A stretch of DNA of 64,000 nucleotides, taken from assembly GCA_903832775.1 (NCBI GenBank), contig CAILCX010000158.1:1-64000 (forward strand). Direction: 5' to 3'. Source of the stretch: an uncultured Methylobacter sp. (GTDB lineage Bacteria; Pseudomonadota; Gammaproteobacteria; Methylococcales; Methylomonadaceae). Shown here in pieces: positions 1 through 8,839 of this stretch (position 1 is its first letter; every line of letters begins with the position of its first letter). Under the pieces are notes generated by a model that saw nothing but the letters and a program-made list of their open reading frames with translations, was not told where the DNA came from and searched no databases. The position numbers were made by a program, and so were the translations under genes.

Positions 1-104
1 ATTTATTATTACTATTATGCAGGTTGAATCTTGTTGAAAAGTCATTTTTTTCTATACAAAACAGAAGCATGGATAGGTTCTAAAAATGCTGCTAAGCTTA
101 TCCT

Positions 105-220
105 CATCTTGTGTATAAAATGTTTATAAATATCATCTCGATGTTATTCACAGCTCTATCCACAAGTTATTAATAATTTCTTAACAGTTTTAGTCTATGT
201 TGTAAGCTGTGAATAATGTA
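105..220. other. DnaA-box-like cluster, possible oriC part
   Basis: Within the gene-free first 341 bases are four close matches to the DnaA box TTWTNCACA. TTATACACA reads on the minus strand at 110-118, TTATTCACA on plus at 144-152, CTATCCACA on plus at 156-164 (one mismatch), and TTATTCACA on minus at 208-216. The surroundings are very AT-rich, and a 14-bp AT palindrome sits at 234-247. Clustered boxes beside AT-rich DNA are typical of bacterial origins, but neither dnaA nor mnmG is visible because the window starts here. No other gene is seen in 1-341; it must also hold the moxR promoter. Confidence 0.45.
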
Positions 221-341
221 TAGAATAGAGATCCTTTTTATAAAAAGATGATTTTTAGACTAGTCATTTGTCAGAAAAAACTGCCTGATGCTAATTGTGT
301 GAGGCTTTCGTACTGTAGATTTAAGAGTAAATAACATCATC

Positions 342-1334
342 ATGTCAGAACTAAACAGCAGTGAAACTACCGTTCAACCGGCATTAATGGGGTTGAAAAA
401 TTATATTAATCAGCAGATTATCGGCCAGGATGTGCTTGTTGAGCGTATGCTGATTGGTCTGTTGGCTGATGGCCATATACTGGTTGAAGGCGCACCTGGT
501 TTGGCCAAGACTCGGGCAATCAATGTTTTAAGCAAAGGCATACAAGGTGATTTTCATCGGGTACAGTTCACTCCTGATTTATTACCTGCTGATTTGACTG
601 GTACTGAAATTTATCGTCCTCAGCAAGGAACATTTGAATTTCAAAAAGGTCCTTTATTTCATAATTTGATTTTGGCTGACGAAATCAATCGCTCACCAGC
701 CAAAGTTCAGGCCGCGTTGTTGGAAGCGATGGCTGAACGCCAAATAACCGTTGGACAGGCGACCTATCCCTTGCCAAAATTATTTATGGTGATGGCCACG
801 CAAAATCCAATCGAACAGGAAGGCACTTATCCCCTCCCTGAAGCGCAGTTGGATCGTTTTTTGTTGCATGTAAAAATTGATTATCCAAAAGCGGAACATG
901 AAAAAAGCATTTTGCATTTGGCTAGAGCAGAAGCACGATTTGGTTCTGTAAAAAATACTGAACAATATCAGCCAATCGATCAAAAGACTTTATTTGCCGC
1001 ACGCAACGAAGTGTTGGATTTACACATGGCCGAAAGTCTGGAAAACTATTTGCTACAAATTATTTTGGCAACCCGCAATCCTGGCGCTTATGGTCAGGAC
1101 TTGGCATCCTGGTTGCAGTATGGCGCAAGTCCAAGAGCCAGCATAGCGTTGGATCGCTGCTCAAGGGCAAAAGCCTGGTTGGCGCAACGTGATTTTGTTT
1201 GTCCGGAAGATATTCAGGATATGGCGTTTGACGTGTTAAGGCATCGTTTGATTTTGTCTTATGAAGCGGAAGCGGAAGGCATTACCACCGATCACTTTAT
1301 TAAAGAACTAATTTCCAGAGTTGCCGTACCTTGA
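342..1334 (+). CDS. MoxR-family AAA+ ATPase
   Basis: A 330-residue AAA+ ATPase of the MoxR family, which act as chaperone-like ATPases working with von Willebrand A (VWA) proteins. Walker A is GAPGLAKT at residues 50-57, Walker B ILADE at about 110-114, followed by sensor-like MATQNP. Length and layout are normal for the family. It opens an operon with DUF58, DUF4381, two VWA genes and batD, the usual MoxR/Bat neighbourhood; its stop overlaps the start region of the DUF58 gene. The substrate cannot be read from sequence. Methanol dehydrogenase maturation, the role that named MoxR, is not supported by any neighbour here. Confidence 0.93.
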   Translation: MSELNSSETTVQPALMGLKNYINQQIIGQDVLVERMLIGLLADGHILVEGAPGLAKTRAINVLSKGIQGDFHRVQFTPDLLPADLTGTEIYRPQQGTFEFQKGPLFHNLILADEINRSPAKVQAALLEAMAERQITVGQATYPLPKLFMVMATQNPIEQEGTYPLPEAQLDRFLLHVKIDYPKAEHEKSILHLARAEARFGSVKNTEQYQPIDQKTLFAARNEVLDLHMAESLENYLLQIILATRNPGAYGQDLASWLQYGASPRASIALDRCSRAKAWLAQRDFVCPEDIQDMAFDVLRHRLILSYEAEAEGITTDHFIKELISRVAVP

Positions 1335-1336
1335 TC

Positions 1337-2254
1337 ATGTTTAGAAAACAAGCCGATTCGGTCAATACGACTTCGAGTGAACTGATTTCAGCTTCACTTA
1401 AAACCCTGATTGATTTGGCAAGGCCTGCTTCAGGTTTAAATCTGAAACATTCAGCTATCCGTTCCGGACAAAGCGGTGGTTATGTGTCCCGTTTCAAAGG
1501 ACGGGGCATGGAGTTTGAAGAAGCCAGAATGTATCAGCCAGGCGATGACATACGCAGTATAGATTGGCGGGTTACTGCTCGAACCGGTAATACTCATACC
1601 AAAGTATTTCGAGAAGAACGGGAAAGACCAGTATTTATTTCTGTTGATAATCGTCCTGCGATGCACTTTGCGACGCGAGGTGTTTTTAAATCAGTTTTGG
1701 CAGCAAAACTTGCCGGTTTATTGGCATGGGCTGCACAGCATCATGGCGACAGGATTGGCGGGCAGATATTTACAGGTAATGATTGCCTTGAATTAAAACC
1801 TAAAAATGGCAAGCATGCGGTATTGCAGTTTTTAAATGCCCTTGTTTGCGAAGGTGTGTTAATAACCAAAAGCCCGGTTACAATGACTTTGGAAAAAGTA
1901 CTGGCAAGACTGATGCAGCATGCTCGTCCTGGAAGTCTGGTTTATATTATCAGTGATTTTCGTGGTATTAATGAACAGGTTGAAATCTATCTGGCAAAAT
2001 TAGCCAAGCATTGTGAAGTAGTTTTGATTTTTGTTTATGACCCACTGGAAAGTCAATTACCCGAAAAAGGCCGTTATCGTTTTACCGATGAAAAAAAAGA
2101 TGTGGTTATTGATACCGATGATCAACAACGCTTATTCAATTATCAACAACATTTCAACCAGCGACTGCAGCAATTGGAGCAATTAGCCAAAAAATTAGGT
2201 TTGGCGTTTATTCGATGCAGCACTACAGATGACCCAGTACAGCGGTTAAGATAA
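1337..2254 (+). CDS. DUF58 domain protein of the Bat operon
   Basis: About 305 residues of DUF58, a family almost always encoded after moxR. The conserved core GMEFEEARMYQPGDDIRSID followed by WRVTARTG is present near residues 55-85, and the C-terminal half has a VWA-like fold with VYIISDFRG. The ATG at 1337 is preferred; an in-frame TTG at 1331 overlaps the moxR stop and would add two residues. No signal peptide is seen. It is thought to assist VWA/MoxR complexes at the membrane, but its biochemical role is unknown. Confidence 0.9.
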   Translation: MFRKQADSVNTTSSELISASLKTLIDLARPASGLNLKHSAIRSGQSGGYVSRFKGRGMEFEEARMYQPGDDIRSIDWRVTARTGNTHTKVFREERERPVFISVDNRPAMHFATRGVFKSVLAAKLAGLLAWAAQHHGDRIGGQIFTGNDCLELKPKNGKHAVLQFLNALVCEGVLITKSPVTMTLEKVLARLMQHARPGSLVYIISDFRGINEQVEIYLAKLAKHCEVVLIFVYDPLESQLPEKGRYRFTDEKKDVVIDTDDQQRLFNYQQHFNQRLQQLEQLAKKLGLAFIRCSTTDDPVQRLR

Positions 2255-2317
2255 TTAAGCACCGATAGATAAAATCATTAAAGTGACGCTCTAACGACTT
2301 CAACTCAAAACAAAAAA

Positions 2318-2794
2318 ATGCAACCGACAGAACTTCTACTTAAAGATATACACGAACCAGTAGCCATAGGATGGTGGCCTCCAGCCATAGGCTGGTGGCT
2401 TTTGGCGATAACAGTTCCAATACTGATTATTTTTTTCGTTTGGGTTTATAAAAGATTAATGCGTAGGACAGCAATTAAAACGGCCACAAAAATATTATCA
2501 GAACTTAAACAGGATAAGACACGAAATAATCTGGAAATGGTAGCTGAACTTTCCATGCTGCTTAGACGTGTAGCGATCAGCGTATCACCAAGAGTCAAGT
2601 CAGCCGGATTGACGGGAACACAATGGTTGTCATTTCTTGACAGCACAGTAAAAGATTCACCGTTTAGTAGCGGCATTGGTCAGCTTTTGATTGAAGCGCC
2701 TTATCGAAAAATGCCTGTTACTGAACCGGAACGGTCTCAATTAATCAGCCTCTGCGAAAATTGGCTTAAAGCCCAAGTACAAAAAAAATCATGA
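2318..2794 (+). CDS. DUF4381 domain membrane protein
   Basis: 158 residues with one strong transmembrane helix at about 25-46 after a tryptophan-rich N-terminal stretch (IGWWPPAIGWWLL). The cytoplasmic C-terminal part contains AGLTGTQWLSFLD, typical of DUF4381 proteins found between DUF58 and the first VWA gene of Bat operons. It starts 63 bp after the DUF58 stop and overlaps the next gene by 4 bp (ATGA), so translation is probably coupled. Function unknown; a membrane anchor for the MoxR/VWA complex is an inference from context. Confidence 0.85.
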   Translation: MQPTELLLKDIHEPVAIGWWPPAIGWWLLAITVPILIIFFVWVYKRLMRRTAIKTATKILSELKQDKTRNNLEMVAELSMLLRRVAISVSPRVKSAGLTGTQWLSFLDSTVKDSPFSSGIGQLLIEAPYRKMPVTEPERSQLISLCENWLKAQVQKKS

Positions 2795-3771
2795 TTAACT
2801 TTGATTGGCCCTGGTTTTTGGCCGCGCTACCCTTACCTTTATTAATTCGCTGGCTGGTGTCAGCCAATTTGCCTGCTGAACAGGCTGCTTTAAAAGTTCC
2901 ATTTTTGGAAGATTTTTCTGAAGGTGAAACCACGGCTGTTTCTAAAACGGAGCAATGGCCCTTATTGCTGGCAGCACTTGCCTGGTTATTATTGGTGCTT
3001 GCTTGTACCCGTCCGCAATGGCTGGGTGAGCCTATTGAACAGGCGGTCAGTGGACGCGATTTAATGCTGGCGGTAGATTTATCCGGCAGCATGGAAGAAC
3101 AGGATTTTATGCTTAACAAACGACCGGTTGATCGCTTGACGGCTGCCAAAGGCGTAGCCAGTGATTTTATTAATCGACGTGTCGGTGACAGAGTCGGTTT
3201 GATTCTGTTTGGCACGCAGGCTTACCTACAAACGCCGTTAACTTTTGACCGAAAAACGGTGATGACCTTATTAAACGAATCGGTCATCGGTTTGGCCGGT
3301 GATAACACTGCAATAGGTGACGCCATTGGTTTGGCGGTGAAACGTCTTAAAGATGAACAGGCCAACAGCCGGGTTTTGGTGTTAATGACCGATGGTGCCA
3401 ATACCGCTGGTGAAGTTACTCCCTTGAAAGCCGCAGAATTGGCAGCTGCCCAGCATTTGAAAATTTATACCATCGGCATCGGTGCCGATGAAATGATCGT
3501 GCGCAGTTTTTTTGGTAACCGTAAAGTTAATCCTTCAGTGGATCTGGATGAAAAAACCTTGATAAAAATTGCCGAAAGTACCGGCGGCCAATATTACCGG
3601 GCCAGAAATACCGATGAGTTGAATAATATATATATGAGACTCGACGAGCTTGAACCGGTTGAAAAAGATAAACAATATTTCAGGCCTCGTAGTGAATTAT
3701 ATTTTTGGCCGTTAGGGTTGTCTTTAATGATCGCAGCGTTTATTGCGTTGTCCAAGGTGCGCTTATCATGA
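2791..3771 (+). CDS. batA: VWA-domain membrane protein, BatA-like
   Basis: 326 residues. Two N-terminal membrane helices (about 8-24 and 57-73) precede a von Willebrand A domain whose metal-ion site motif DLSGS lies at 96-100, with LMTDGANTAG later in the domain. A final hydrophobic helix lies near the C-terminus. This is the BatA architecture of Bacteroides aerotolerance-type operons. It overlaps both neighbours by 4 bp (ATGA), so it is translationally coupled to the DUF4381 gene and to the next VWA gene. The name is given by architecture and position; aerotolerance function in this organism is not shown. Confidence 0.85.
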   Translation: MINFDWPWFLAALPLPLLIRWLVSANLPAEQAALKVPFLEDFSEGETTAVSKTEQWPLLLAALAWLLLVLACTRPQWLGEPIEQAVSGRDLMLAVDLSGSMEEQDFMLNKRPVDRLTAAKGVASDFINRRVGDRVGLILFGTQAYLQTPLTFDRKTVMTLLNESVIGLAGDNTAIGDAIGLAVKRLKDEQANSRVLVLMTDGANTAGEVTPLKAAELAAAQHLKIYTIGIGADEMIVRSFFGNRKVNPSVDLDEKTLIKIAESTGGQYYRARNTDELNNIYMRLDELEPVEKDKQYFRPRSELYFWPLGLSLMIAAFIALSKVRLS

Positions 3772-5582
3772 ACCTGACTGACTTTCATTTTATCAGGCCA
3801 TACTGGTTACTGGCTGTTTTTCCTTATGGGTTAATTTTGGTTCTAATGCTTAAAAACAAGCTCAGTCAAGGTAATTGGTCAGCGGTTTGTGATGCTGAAT
3901 TGCTACCGTATTTGTTGCAGGAAAAAGCGGTCAACCAAAGTCGTTGGCCTATAACGGCCGGTGCAATCACGGCGTTGTTGGTGATTTTTTCGCTCGCTGG
4001 ACCTACCTGGGAACGGTTGCCTTCACCGGTTTTTAGAAATGATTCGGCACTGGTTATTGCTTTGGACTTATCCAATTCCATGAATGCCACCGATATAAAA
4101 CCCAGTCGTTTGATTATGGCCCGTTACAAAATTGCCGACATTTTAAAGCAAAGAAAAGATGGTCAAACGGCCTTGCTGGTTTATGCCGGTGATGCTTTTA
4201 TCGTAACGCCGTTAACCGATGACACTGAAACGATAGACAGTCAATTGTCGGCTTTAAATACCGATATTGTTCCTAGCCAAGGAAGCAACACAACATTGGC
4301 TTTGGAAAAAGCGCTTGAACTGTTTAAACAGGCCGGCTTGCAAAAAGGCCAGATTTTATTGGTAACCGATGGTGTTGAGCTTGATAAAGCCTTGGCAACG
4401 GTAAAAGTACTGGATACTTATCAGCTTTCTATTTTAGGTGTTGGAACTGACGACGGTGCGCCGATAGCGTTGCCAGATGGTGGTTTTGTGAAAGATCAGC
4501 AAGGCAATATTGTGGTGCCAAAATTAAATTCCAGCGAGCTTAAAACCTTGGCGCAAGTTGGAAATGGTATTTATCAAACCATCACTACCAATGACGCAGA
4601 TATTAAAAAATTGTTGGTTACTGTAGATAAATCGGAGCAGGCGCAAGGCAAGGAAAACGAAAATGTCTTATTGGATCAATGGGCTGAAATGGGCCCTTGG
4701 TTATTATTGTTGGCTTTACCGTTAGCGGCTTTGACCTTTAGAAAAGGCTTATTATGTTTTGCCTTATTGCTGATCTTACCCTTGCCAAAAAACAGTTATG
4801 CCTTGGGCTGGCAGGACTTATGGCAAAGCAAAGATCAGCAGGCTCAACAAGCCTATAAGAATAAAGACTTTGCGAAGGCGGCTGAACAATTTAAAAATCC
4901 AGAGTGGAAGGCGGTCGCCCAGTACAAAGCCGGGGATTATGAAAAGGCGCTGGAAAATCTGAAAAATAGCAATGCAGCCAGCAGCGCTTACAATCAGGGT
5001 AATACCCTGGCAAAAGCGGGACAGTTGGAAGAAGCTATAAAATCTTATGAAAAAGCCTTGAAGCTTAATCCTGACGATAGCGATGCCAAATTTAATAAAG
5101 ACCTTGTAGAAAAAGAACTCGAAAAACAGCAACAAGAGCAAAAGCAGGATCAGAAAAAAGACGACAAACAACAGTCCAAAGACGATTCAAAAAAAAACCA
5201 GGACGGGGATAAAAAAGACGGCGAGGATTCAGAAAAATCTAACGAACAACAAAAGTCTGAAGAAAAGCCCGAACAAAAATCGGAACAAAAACAATCAGAC
5301 CAGCAACAGTCTGAAGAAAAAAAGCAGCAGGATAAAGCGGAGCAACAAAAACAGGACGAATCAAAATCCGAGCAAGCCGAGCAGAACAAAAAAACGGATA
5401 AAGATGAGCCGGCCAATAAGCAGGCACCTGCTGAGATTCAACCTTCGGATGAACAAAAGCAGGCCAATGAACAATGGCTAAAAAGAATTCCCGATGATCC
5501 GGCCGGCTTACTCAAACGTAAATTCAAATATCAGTACGGCCAGCGTGGTCGGCAGGAAAGAGGAAATACAGGGGCTTGGTAG
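3768..5582 (+). CDS. batB: VWA plus TPR protein, BatB/BatC-like fusion
   Basis: 604 residues from the ATG at 3768, which overlaps the batA stop as ATGA; an upstream in-frame start at 3705 lies inside batA and is rejected. Order of parts: two N-terminal membrane helices, a VWA domain with DLSNS at 100-104, a further membrane helix at about 320-340, then TPR repeats (about 365-445; core EEAIKSYEKALKLNPDD), then some 130 residues of Lys/Gln/Glu/Asp/Ser low-complexity sequence. In some bacteria BatB and the TPR protein BatC are separate; here they are one chain. The charged tail is probably disordered. Confidence 0.85.
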   Translation: MNLTDFHFIRPYWLLAVFPYGLILVLMLKNKLSQGNWSAVCDAELLPYLLQEKAVNQSRWPITAGAITALLVIFSLAGPTWERLPSPVFRNDSALVIALDLSNSMNATDIKPSRLIMARYKIADILKQRKDGQTALLVYAGDAFIVTPLTDDTETIDSQLSALNTDIVPSQGSNTTLALEKALELFKQAGLQKGQILLVTDGVELDKALATVKVLDTYQLSILGVGTDDGAPIALPDGGFVKDQQGNIVVPKLNSSELKTLAQVGNGIYQTITTNDADIKKLLVTVDKSEQAQGKENENVLLDQWAEMGPWLLLLALPLAALTFRKGLLCFALLLILPLPKNSYALGWQDLWQSKDQQAQQAYKNKDFAKAAEQFKNPEWKAVAQYKAGDYEKALENLKNSNAASSAYNQGNTLAKAGQLEEAIKSYEKALKLNPDDSDAKFNKDLVEKELEKQQQEQKQDQKKDDKQQSKDDSKKNQDGDKKDGEDSEKSNEQQKSEEKPEQKSEQKQSDQQQSEEKKQQDKAEQQKQDESKSEQAEQNKKTDKDEPANKQAPAEIQPSDEQKQANEQWLKRIPDDPAGLLKRKFKYQYGQRGRQERGNTGAW

Positions 5583-5589
5583 GCAATAC

Positions 5590-6486
5590 ATGAACCACAA
5601 GCAAATTGCAATTTTCGGTGAATCTCTGTTTGATTACTTTCCAAACGGATTCCAAGTTTTGGGTGGGGCGCCTTTTAACGTAGCCTGGCATCTTCAGGCT
5701 TTTGCCCAGCGCACCTGTTTCATTAGTCGGATTGGTTCAGATACAACAGGAGATGAAATCAGACAGGCCATGCTGAGTTGGGGTATGGCTGTTGACCAAT
5801 TGCAAGTTGACCTTGTTTATCCTACCGGAACAGTGCAGGTGATGATTAATGACGGCGAACCTGATTATGTAATCTTGGCTGATCAGGCTTATGATTTTAT
5901 TGACGCGCAGCAACTTGATACCGAACGGCACTATAGCGTTATTTATCACGGAACCTTGGCATTGCGTAACTCTGTGTCGGAACGTGCTTTCCTTCGTTTA
6001 ACTTCAGGGCATCAAGGCAAAATTTTCATTGATGTTAATTTGAGACCGCCCTGGTGGCATAGTGAGTCGGTTAAGCAATGGCTTGCCAAGGCAGACTGGG
6101 TTAAGCTTAATCAGGATGAATTAATGCAATTAATGCCCCAAAAAAATACCCTGCAAGCCACGATGTGGCAGTTTTTAGCTCAATATGAACTGGAGGTTTT
6201 GGTGCTTACTTGTGGTAGCCAAGGTGCGTTGGCCCTAAACAACTTGAATGAGTTTATTGAAGTTTTGCCGAACAAGGCTTTGCAATTGGTCGATACCGTA
6301 GGTGCAGGCGATGCTTTTTCAGCTGTTTTACTATTGGGCATGCAACAAGGTTGGTCATTGCAATTGATTATGGAGCGAGCCCAAGCGTTCGCATCCGCTT
6401 TAGTAACTCAAACGGGTGCCACTGTTCAGGATTTGACTTTTTATCGACCGTTTATATCAGACTGGAATCTTGATTACTCTAAATGA
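5590..6486 (+). CDS. PfkB-family carbohydrate kinase (fructokinase-like)
   Basis: 298 residues from the ATG at 5590; a longer in-frame start at 5494 lies inside batB. It phosphorylates a sugar or nucleoside with ATP. The N-terminal sugar-binding signature GGAPFNVAWHL and the C-terminal DTVGAGDAFSA (235-245, catalytic Asp241) are both intact. Resemblance is closest to fructokinase-type members, but substrate cannot be fixed from sequence. It begins 7 bp after batB and overlaps batD by 4 bp (ATGA), so it is embedded in the Bat operon, where a sugar kinase is not normally expected. Confidence 0.88.
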   Translation: MNHKQIAIFGESLFDYFPNGFQVLGGAPFNVAWHLQAFAQRTCFISRIGSDTTGDEIRQAMLSWGMAVDQLQVDLVYPTGTVQVMINDGEPDYVILADQAYDFIDAQQLDTERHYSVIYHGTLALRNSVSERAFLRLTSGHQGKIFIDVNLRPPWWHSESVKQWLAKADWVKLNQDELMQLMPQKNTLQATMWQFLAQYELEVLVLTCGSQGALALNNLNEFIEVLPNKALQLVDTVGAGDAFSAVLLLGMQQGWSLQLIMERAQAFASALVTQTGATVQDLTFYRPFISDWNLDYSK

Positions 6487-8183
6487 ACATGAATGTTATG
6501 AAGAAATTATTATTGTTATTACTTTTGAGTGTCGTTAGTCCAGTATTTGCGGCACAAATTGGCGTTTCTTTTGATCGTAGTCCGGTCAGTCTGGAAGAGT
6601 CTTTCCAGATCATTTTTACGGCAGATGACACTCCGGATAATGATCCTGATTTTGCGTCGCTGGAACAGGACTTTGAGATACTCGGTCAAAGTCAGAGTAG
6701 TAATTCTTCCTGGGTGAACGGGCAGTCGAGCAAGACGATTCAGTGGACTCTTAACGTGATGGCGAAACATCCCGGCAGTCTGGTTGTGCCAGAAGTAAAA
6801 TTTGGTAAAGATGCAAGTTCGCCTGCCAGTATTTTGGTAACACAGACGACAGCCAATTCGGCCAATAAAGCAGTTGATACTGACGATGATTTATTTCTGG
6901 AAGTTGAGGCAACTCCCGAAAATCCCTATGTACAATCGCAGGTCCTTTACACTATTCGTTTGTATAGAAGAGTCGAGATCGCTCAAGCCGCTTTAAATGA
7001 GCCGGAACTGGGTGATGCGGTGATTGAAAAGTTAGGTGATGACAGTAATTATAATACCCAGATCAATGGTGTAAATTATCTGGTTACACAGCGCAAGTAT
7101 GCGATTTTTCCTCAAAAAAGTGGTTCTGTGACTATTAAACCAGTGTTATTAACTGCGGAGGTAGCGGTTAATAGTCGTCCGAATTTTAACGGATTTTTTA
7201 ATCAAAGAGCGACCAAAACCAAAAAGATAACTTCCAAATCAGTGACGCTGGAAGTAAAACCGGCACCGGCAACTTTTAACGGAAAACATTGGCTTTCTGC
7301 TGAACAATTGGTACTCAAAGAAGAATGGTCGAGCGATAACCAGCAAATGAAAGTCGGTGAACCTATGACTCGAACCCTCTCGTTAGTTGCTAAAGGTACT
7401 ACAGTCGGCCAGTTACCCGAATTAAATACAGAAAAAATTGAGGAGCAGTTAAAAACTTATCCGGATCAACCGGTATTGCGGGAACAAAAAAATCCGGAAG
7501 GCGTGAATGCATTCAGGGAAGAAAAAATAGCTATTATTCCCTCAAAAGCAGGCAGCTATAAATTATCTGCAATCGAAATTCCCTGGTTTAACACCCAGAC
7601 GCAAAAAATGGAAATAGCTAGAGTTCCTGAAGCAACAATTATTGCAAAAGATGCTGCAGGAGTAGAGATAACTGTTCCTGCAACAAGTTCACCTGTTTCT
7701 TTGGAGCCAGAATTAAAAGTGGTAGAAACACAGCTGGTACCGCAACAACAAACCAATATTTGGTTATGGGCTACGCTATTTTTAGCCTTGGGGTGGCTGA
7801 TTACAGTGCTTTATTTTTTGAAAATAAGGTCCTCTAAAAAACTGACACCGGAAAAAAATGAGTCAGAGGTTCGTTTGAAGGATTGCGTAAAAATACTAAA
7901 ACAAGCTTGCGCAGATAATGACCCTATAGCGGTAAAAGATGCTTTGTTAGCTTGGGGACAACTGAAATTTGTTGGTATGAGTTTGCAAAATGTTGGAGCC
8001 ATTGCAGAGTTGAGTGATGCGCGGTTGCGGGATGAAATTCGGTCTTTGAATCAGGCTTTATATTCAGATGCTAGTGTGGAATGGCAAGGGAAAAAACTGT
8101 TTCAGGCGTTTATTGAAAACAAAGCAAGGGATATAAAAACTGTTCAGGTTGATGATAAGCTTGAGCCGCTTAATCGATTGTGA
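6483..8183 (+). CDS. batD: BatD family protein
   Basis: 566 residues starting with a signal peptide (hydrophobic run after MKK, cleavage near PVFA-AQ), a long periplasmic part of beta-rich immunoglobulin-like repeats containing YVQSQVLYTIRLYRR, a membrane helix at about 418-441 and a cytoplasmic tail of about 120 residues. This is the BatD layout. The start at 6483 overlaps the sugar-kinase stop (ATGA); in-frame ATGs at 6489 and 6498 are alternatives. It ends the operon and faces nudE on the other strand. BatD is believed to work with the VWA proteins in envelope stress tolerance; the mechanism is unknown. Confidence 0.88.
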   Translation: MNMNVMKKLLLLLLLSVVSPVFAAQIGVSFDRSPVSLEESFQIIFTADDTPDNDPDFASLEQDFEILGQSQSSNSSWVNGQSSKTIQWTLNVMAKHPGSLVVPEVKFGKDASSPASILVTQTTANSANKAVDTDDDLFLEVEATPENPYVQSQVLYTIRLYRRVEIAQAALNEPELGDAVIEKLGDDSNYNTQINGVNYLVTQRKYAIFPQKSGSVTIKPVLLTAEVAVNSRPNFNGFFNQRATKTKKITSKSVTLEVKPAPATFNGKHWLSAEQLVLKEEWSSDNQQMKVGEPMTRTLSLVAKGTTVGQLPELNTEKIEEQLKTYPDQPVLREQKNPEGVNAFREEKIAIIPSKAGSYKLSAIEIPWFNTQTQKMEIARVPEATIIAKDAAGVEITVPATSSPVSLEPELKVVETQLVPQQQTNIWLWATLFLALGWLITVLYFLKIRSSKKLTPEKNESEVRLKDCVKILKQACADNDPIAVKDALLAWGQLKFVGMSLQNVGAIAELSDARLRDEIRSLNQALYSDASVEWQGKKLFQAFIENKARDIKTVQVDDKLEPLNRL

Positions 8184-8234
8184 TGTAAGGTTTTTTAGAC
8201 TTTATATTTCTTACGAATACTGATTTGAACCGAT

Positions 8235-8795
8235 TTATGAGGCAGTATTTAGGGCCTTAAAATATTCAACTGTCATAAATAGAGCTGCAATGGATCGAGC
8301 CTCGGTACATTCTCGCGTGGCCAATAATTCATTGATATGGCCTAATTTCCAGGGTACTACTTCCAGCTCTTCGGGTTCATCGCCTTCCAGTTTTTCAGGA
8401 TATAAATCCTGGGCGATCACAATTTCGGTCATATGTTCCAGATAGGATGGGGCAATTGAAAATGAACTTAGATGATGGAGGTTACGAGCGCCAAAACCGA
8501 CTTCTTCCTTAAGTTCGCGGTTTGCGGCTTCAAGAAAGGATTCACCTGCATCGGTTTTACCTTTGGGTAAACCTAGTTCATAACGATGCACACCGGCGGA
8601 ATATTCCCGTATCAATAAAACCGTTTCAGTATCCAGCATAGGCACAATCAGAACGGCTCCACCTTTACCACTTCGAGCCAGGCGTTCGTAGTTTCGCAGT
8701 TCACCATTGCTAAATTCAATATCCAGCGATTCAATGCGGAATAATCGACTTTTCGCTATTGTTGTTTTATTGAGGATAGTCGGTTTTTTATTCAT
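8235..8795 (-). CDS. nudE: ADP compounds hydrolase NudE (Nudix)
   Basis: 186-residue Nudix hydrolase. The Nudix box GX5EX7REUXEEXG is complete: GKTDAGE, seven residues, then RELKEEVG. The family cleaves ADP-ribose, NADH and diadenosine polyphosphates. NudE identity rests on length, the N-terminal part (SRLFRIESLDIEFSNGE) and divergent placement beside a yrfG-like gene, as in E. coli where nudE and yrfG are close. The promoters of both genes must lie in the 44 bp between their starts. Confidence 0.85.
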   Translation of the reverse strand: MNKKPTILNKTTIAKSRLFRIESLDIEFSNGELRNYERLARSGKGGAVLIVPMLDTETVLLIREYSAGVHRYELGLPKGKTDAGESFLEAANRELKEEVGFGARNLHHLSSFSIAPSYLEHMTEIVIAQDLYPEKLEGDEPEELEVVPWKLGHINELLATRECTEARSIAALFMTVEYFKALNTAS

Positions 8796-8839
8796 TTTTT
8801 GGTATTGTATTGAAAAATTTTACGCAAATATAACTCACT

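Noticed and set aside
342-2254. MoxR as a methanol dehydrogenase maturation gene proving methylotrophy
   Set aside because: No mxa or xox gene is nearby and the neighbours are Bat-type; MoxR family members are widespread in non-methylotrophs.
5150-5416. Minus-strand frame rich in Ser, Cys and Phe opposite batB
   Set aside because: It is the mirror of the Lys/Gln/Glu/Asp low-complexity tail of the VWA-TPR protein; no start signal or family.
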